Position numbers and translations under genes: made by a program. A stretch of 7,865 nt of DNA, taken from NCBI GenBank assembly GCA_943359415.1, contig CALRHQ010000042.1, forward strand, positions 1 to 7,865, given 5' to 3'. This document shows, piece after piece, positions 5,877 through 7,865 of this stretch (positions are counted from its first letter, which is position 1; each line of letters opens with the position of its first letter). Below the pieces are notes generated by a model. It ran no database searches and was not told the origin of the DNA. It saw only the letters and a list, made by a program, of their open reading frames with translations. Source of the DNA: Candidatus Peribacteria bacterium. GTDB lineage: Bacteria > Patescibacteriota > Gracilibacteria > UBA1369 > LOWO2-01-FULL-3.

Positions 5877-6569
5877 TTATTGCCAATTAAGAACTTTTAA
5901 TGCACTTTTTGCTGCATCATTCTCAGCTTTTTGCTTACTCGATCCACTTCCTTTTGCTATCAATTTTTCTCTTATATAAACTCCCATTACAAATTTTTTA
6001 TCGTGATCAGGACCGCTGTCTTCAACAAGTTCGTAGTATGGAGTGAAATCCTCTTTATCCTGACATATTTCTTGAAATAATGATTTTTCGTCTATATGAA
6101 GGCCTTTTTCAACAATTTCCTCTAATCCTGTGAGTATGAATTTTTTTATAAATTTTTCTGCAGCCTCATATCCGTGTTCGATATAAATTGCTCCGATAAG
6201 AGCTTCCGCTGTATTTGCAAGAATGTATTTTTTCTTTCTTCCTCCTGATTTTTCCTCTCCATGACTTAAAAATAAATATTTCCCAAGATCTAATTCTTCT
6301 GCAACAGTTGCCAAATTTTTCCCTCTAACAAGAGCAGCGCGAAGAGCTGTCAATTCCCCTTCTTTATTTTCCGGACATGTATCAAAAAGATATTTTGTTG
6401 CCACAAGTTCAAGTACAGCATCACCAAGAAATTCCATTCTTTCATTGTCTACAAGCCCTTCTTTTTTGTGTTCATTAATATATGAACGATGTATGAAAGC
6501 TTTTTCCAGTAACTTCTGGTCTTTGAATTTTATTCCGATTTTTTTTTCGAGGTCCGTGAAGGTTTGCAT
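5877..6569 (-). CDS. rnc: Ribonuclease III
   Basis: 230 residues, the normal length. It cleaves double-stranded RNA, in particular the stems around rRNAs. The endonuclease domain carries the signature NERMEFLGDAVL (42-53; Glu43, Glu46, Asp50) and NTAEALIGAIY (119-129; Glu122). The double-stranded-RNA-binding domain runs from about 159 to 229, with TPYYELVEDSGPDHDKKF and the C-terminal KQKAENDAAKSAL helix. The residue aligned with E. coli Asp114, a metal ligand, appears to be Asn119. The first 40 nt overlap the 3' end of nusB in another frame, so the two are likely translationally coupled. A -10-like TATAAT lies just upstream of the ATG. Pairing with NusB and bL32 fits a ribosome-biogenesis operon. 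Confidence 0.96.
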   Translation of the reverse strand: MQTFTDLEKKIGIKFKDQKLLEKAFIHRSYINEHKKEGLVDNERMEFLGDAVLELVATKYLFDTCPENKEGELTALRAALVRGKNLATVAEELDLGKYLFLSHGEEKSGGRKKKYILANTAEALIGAIYIEHGYEAAEKFIKKFILTGLEEIVEKGLHIDEKSLFQEICQDKEDFTPYYELVEDSGPDHDKKFVMGVYIREKLIAKGSGSSKQKAENDAAKSALKVLNWQ

Positions 6570-6970
6570 GTTGTTTTCATTATACTACTTAAAACACCAT
6601 TTATAAATTTTGGACTGTTGTTGTCTCCAAAATGTTTTGCAATTTCAATTGCTTCATTTATTGCTACGATTGGTGGAACTTCTTTTGAATATAAAATCTC
6701 GTATGCTCCTATTTCGAGAATTGCGCGATCTATTTTTGCAATTTTATCTATAGGCCACTCAGGAGCGAACTTTTCTATCGTTTCCAATAGTTTTTTCTTA
6801 TGCTTAACGACGCCTTTCACTGTTTCCCTAGCAAAGATTTTATCTTTTATATTTGGCGCAAATTCGTCTAAAATCTGTTCAATGAATTTTTCGGGATTTT
6901 CGCCCCGAAATTCATATGCAAACAAAGTCTGCATTACGCAAGTTCTGGCAAGATGCCTGAAACTGGACAT
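6530..6970 (-). CDS. nusB: Transcription antitermination factor NusB
   Basis: 146 residues, all-helical. The N-terminus SSFRHLARTCVMQTLFAYEF (2-21) is the usual NusB RNA-binding face. DRAILEIGAYEIL (81-93) and VAINEAIEIAKHFGDNNSPKFINGVLS (102-128) are the family hallmarks. NusB with NusE (S10) binds boxA on rRNA transcripts and prevents premature termination. The fold ends around residue 130; the extra tail (KTTCKPSRTSKKKSE) is basic and is largely encoded in the overlap with rnc, so it may be an overlap by-product. The ATG is 4 nt after the rpmF stop. No Shine-Dalgarno. Confidence 0.95.
   Translation of the reverse strand: MSSFRHLARTCVMQTLFAYEFRGENPEKFIEQILDEFAPNIKDKIFARETVKGVVKHKKKLLETIEKFAPEWPIDKIAKIDRAILEIGAYEILYSKEVPPIVAINEAIEIAKHFGDNNSPKFINGVLSSIMKTTCKPSRTSKKKSE
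6579..6607 (-). promoter_or_regulatory. Possible internal promoter inside nusB for rnc
   Basis: On the minus strand, TTTATA (6607-6602), 17-nt spacer, then a perfect TATAAT (6584-6579). The predicted start is near 6572, about 3 nt before the rnc ATG at 6569. It lies within nusB coding sequence, in an AT-rich genome, so chance is a serious alternative. Confidence 0.3.
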
Positions 6971-6974
6971 ATTT

Positions 6975-7214
6975 TTAAGCTTTTACTTTTGTGATCTTGT
7001 CGACCTGTTTCTTCTTGTCTATAACCTGTCTTCCTCTGTACATGCCACAATCCGGACAAACAGTGTGAGAAGGGATTCTTGTCTTACAGTTTGTGCATGA
7101 AACTAGAGCAACAAGTCCTGAGAGCTTCTGTAATGTTTTTGTCTTAAAGCTTCCATATCTTCGTGCTGACCTCGCTCCGGAGGTTTTCTTCTTTGGTACT
7201 GGTTTTTTACCCAT
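6975..7214 (-). CDS. rpmF: 50S ribosomal protein bL32
   Basis: 79 residues. The basic N-terminus (MGKKPVPKKKTSGARSARR) is typical, followed by a four-cysteine zinc ribbon: CTNC (Cys40, Cys43) and CPDC (Cys53, Cys56). It then continues GMYRGRQVI and a Lys-rich tail, longer than the roughly 57-residue E. coli protein. It is a structural protein of the large subunit. The gene starts 2 nt after the yceD stop, the conserved yceD-rpmF order of many bacteria, and is followed 4 nt later by nusB. No Shine-Dalgarno: the start is preceded by an A-rich stretch. Confidence 0.96.
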   Translation of the reverse strand: MGKKPVPKKKTSGARSARRYGSFKTKTLQKLSGLVALVSCTNCKTRIPSHTVCPDCGMYRGRQVIDKKKQVDKITKVKA

Positions 7215-7216
7215 GA

Positions 7217-7750
7217 TTATTTTTTATTAAAGAATTCTTTGAGTGCTGCCAACGGTTTAATTTGTTCTAAATTTTCCTCAATTGGCTCGGAACATGCACA
7301 TTTTGCCAGATTCTTGTTTTTTCCGCAATATGAACATAGCCCTTTACAGCCAGATGAGCATACCGAAACTGGAGGAAAATGCAATATTATTTCCTGCCTT
7401 AGCATTTCTGTCACGTCTATAGTGTAATTTTTCATGTTTATCAGATATACATCATTCTCGTCATCGATGCTTTCTGGCTTATTTATCTCGAATTGTCTTT
7501 CTGCTGAAACTACATTTACCTTCTGAGTAAAGTCTTTCAAACATTTACCACATTTTGCCTTCAAAGTTAGCTCAAGATTTGTTGCAACTACGTTTAAGGC
7601 GTCTTCTATTCTCATTATTTCTATTTTCCCTGTAACGTTTCCTTTTTTTTCTATGTATTCAAGATCAAGAGGAACATCAAATGAGTACACCTCACTGTTC
7701 CCCATCGGGCGATTCAATATGTCTGAAATGCTAAAAATTAATTTATCCAT
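7217..7750 (-). CDS. yceD: YceD/DUF177 family protein (bL32 / 23S rRNA accumulation)
   Basis: 177 residues. It has the DUF177 hallmarks: CGKCL (Cys67, Cys70) followed by a Phe, TEMLRQEIILHFPPVSVC (114-131) and the Cys-rich CKGLCSYCGKN (135-145), then CAC (151-153) and PLAALKEFF near the end. The eight cysteines make a metal site likely. In other bacteria this family sits directly before rpmF and has been linked to 23S rRNA levels and processing; the mechanism is not settled. It lies 1 nt after the preceding membrane-protein gene and 2 nt before rpmF, within the operon. Full length, no anomalies. Confidence 0.92.
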   Translation of the reverse strand: MDKLIFSISDILNRPMGNSEVYSFDVPLDLEYIEKKGNVTGKIEIMRIEDALNVVATNLELTLKAKCGKCLKDFTQKVNVVSAERQFEINKPESIDDENDVYLINMKNYTIDVTEMLRQEIILHFPPVSVCSSGCKGLCSYCGKNKNLAKCACSEPIEENLEQIKPLAALKEFFNKK

Positions 7751-7751
7751 C

Positions 7752-7865
7752 TTAGTTTCGTCTGTTTAAGGACATTAGTAGCCTTAATATAAAAATAAAT
7801 AAATTGAAAATATCCAGATAAAGTGTAAGTGCCGCATCGATATATCTGTCTTCCGGGTACATTTT
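7752..7865 (-). CDS. Bax inhibitor-1 (BI-1/YccA-YbhL) family membrane protein, C-terminal fragment
   Basis: Only the last 37 codons and the stop (7752-7754) are in the window; the frame is open to the edge. The peptide reads MYPEDRYIDAALTLYLDIFN then LFIFILRLLMSLNRRN. The LYLDxxNLFxxxLRLL pattern is the characteristic last transmembrane helix of BI-1 family proteins, multi-pass membrane proteins in the cytoplasmic membrane, some of them calcium-leak or protease-associated. It is followed 1 nt later by yceD, so it is the most upstream operon member visible. The call rests on one short but distinctive motif. Confidence 0.75.
   Translation of the reverse strand, partial: KMYPEDRYIDAALTLYLDIFNLFIFILRLLMSLNRRN

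Noticed and set aside
6564..7100. Plus-strand 178-codon ORF
   Set aside because: Exactly antisense to nusB and rpmF, which have clear family motifs; long only because of codon bias.
1..7865. CRISPR arrays, tRNAs, insertion sequences, toxin-antitoxin or defence genes
   Set aside because: I read both strands for repeats, cloverleaf ends, terminal inverted repeats and known motifs and found none.

Overview
The window is AT-rich chromosomal DNA from a bacterium, using the standard bacterial code. UGA works as a stop (the Nudix gene ends in tandem TGA TGA) and is never needed as Gly or Trp. Housekeeping genes are compact and tightly packed. No gene has a recognisable Shine-Dalgarno sequence. There is a TPR-tailed O-antigen-ligase-like protein and a membrane-anchored CARDB protein, and yceD-rpmF is joined to nusB-rnc rather than to plsX/fab genes. 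Together these suggest a Candidate Phyla Radiation (Patescibacteria) genome. This is an inference from gene style; no rRNA marker is present.

Region 1 (1-2118) is a cell-surface module. A polytopic O-antigen ligase/polymerase family protein (Wzy_C superfamily) runs leftward off the window edge. Divergent from it, across a 38-nt gap, is a small protein with one N-terminal membrane anchor, a Ser/Thr/Ala/Pro-rich linker and a CARDB-like extracellular domain, closed by a strong intrinsic terminator. The pair could be a glycan transferase and an exported substrate, but that is only a hypothesis.

Region 2 (2119-2812) is mostly non-conserved. It holds a doubtful 46-codon ORF, a 100-aa basic ORFan with a plausible promoter, and then a near-consensus extended -10 promoter firing directly into a branched-stem hairpin with a T-tract. 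That last element looks either like a minimal transcription unit (small RNA about 50 nt long) or like a terminator with a fortuitous promoter.

Region 3 (2813-3948) is a two-gene redox operon: a single-cluster 4Fe-4S ferredoxin whose stop overlaps the start of a thioredoxin-reductase-type flavoprotein (TAATG). The flavoprotein keeps its CxxC and FAD motifs, but its NADPH 2'-phosphate motif is degraded. The ferredoxin may therefore be its electron donor.

Region 4 (3951-7865, all minus strand) is a long housekeeping operon read right to left: Bax-inhibitor-1-like membrane protein (only the C-terminus is in the window), YceD/DUF177, ribosomal protein bL32, NusB, RNase III, a Nudix (Ap4A-hydrolase-like) protein and an M17 leucyl aminopeptidase. 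Gaps are 1 to 31 nt, with one 40-nt overlap. It links ribosome parts, rRNA antitermination and rRNA processing. It ends tail-to-tail with the redox operon, with 2 nt between stop codons and no visible terminator.

The leads most worth pursuing are the ferredoxin-TrxB pair, the promoter-hairpin unit at 2692-2775, the ligase/Ser-rich-protein pair, and the recurring placement of -10 boxes a few bases before start codons (leaderless mRNAs). I do not see a clear-cut new multi-gene system.
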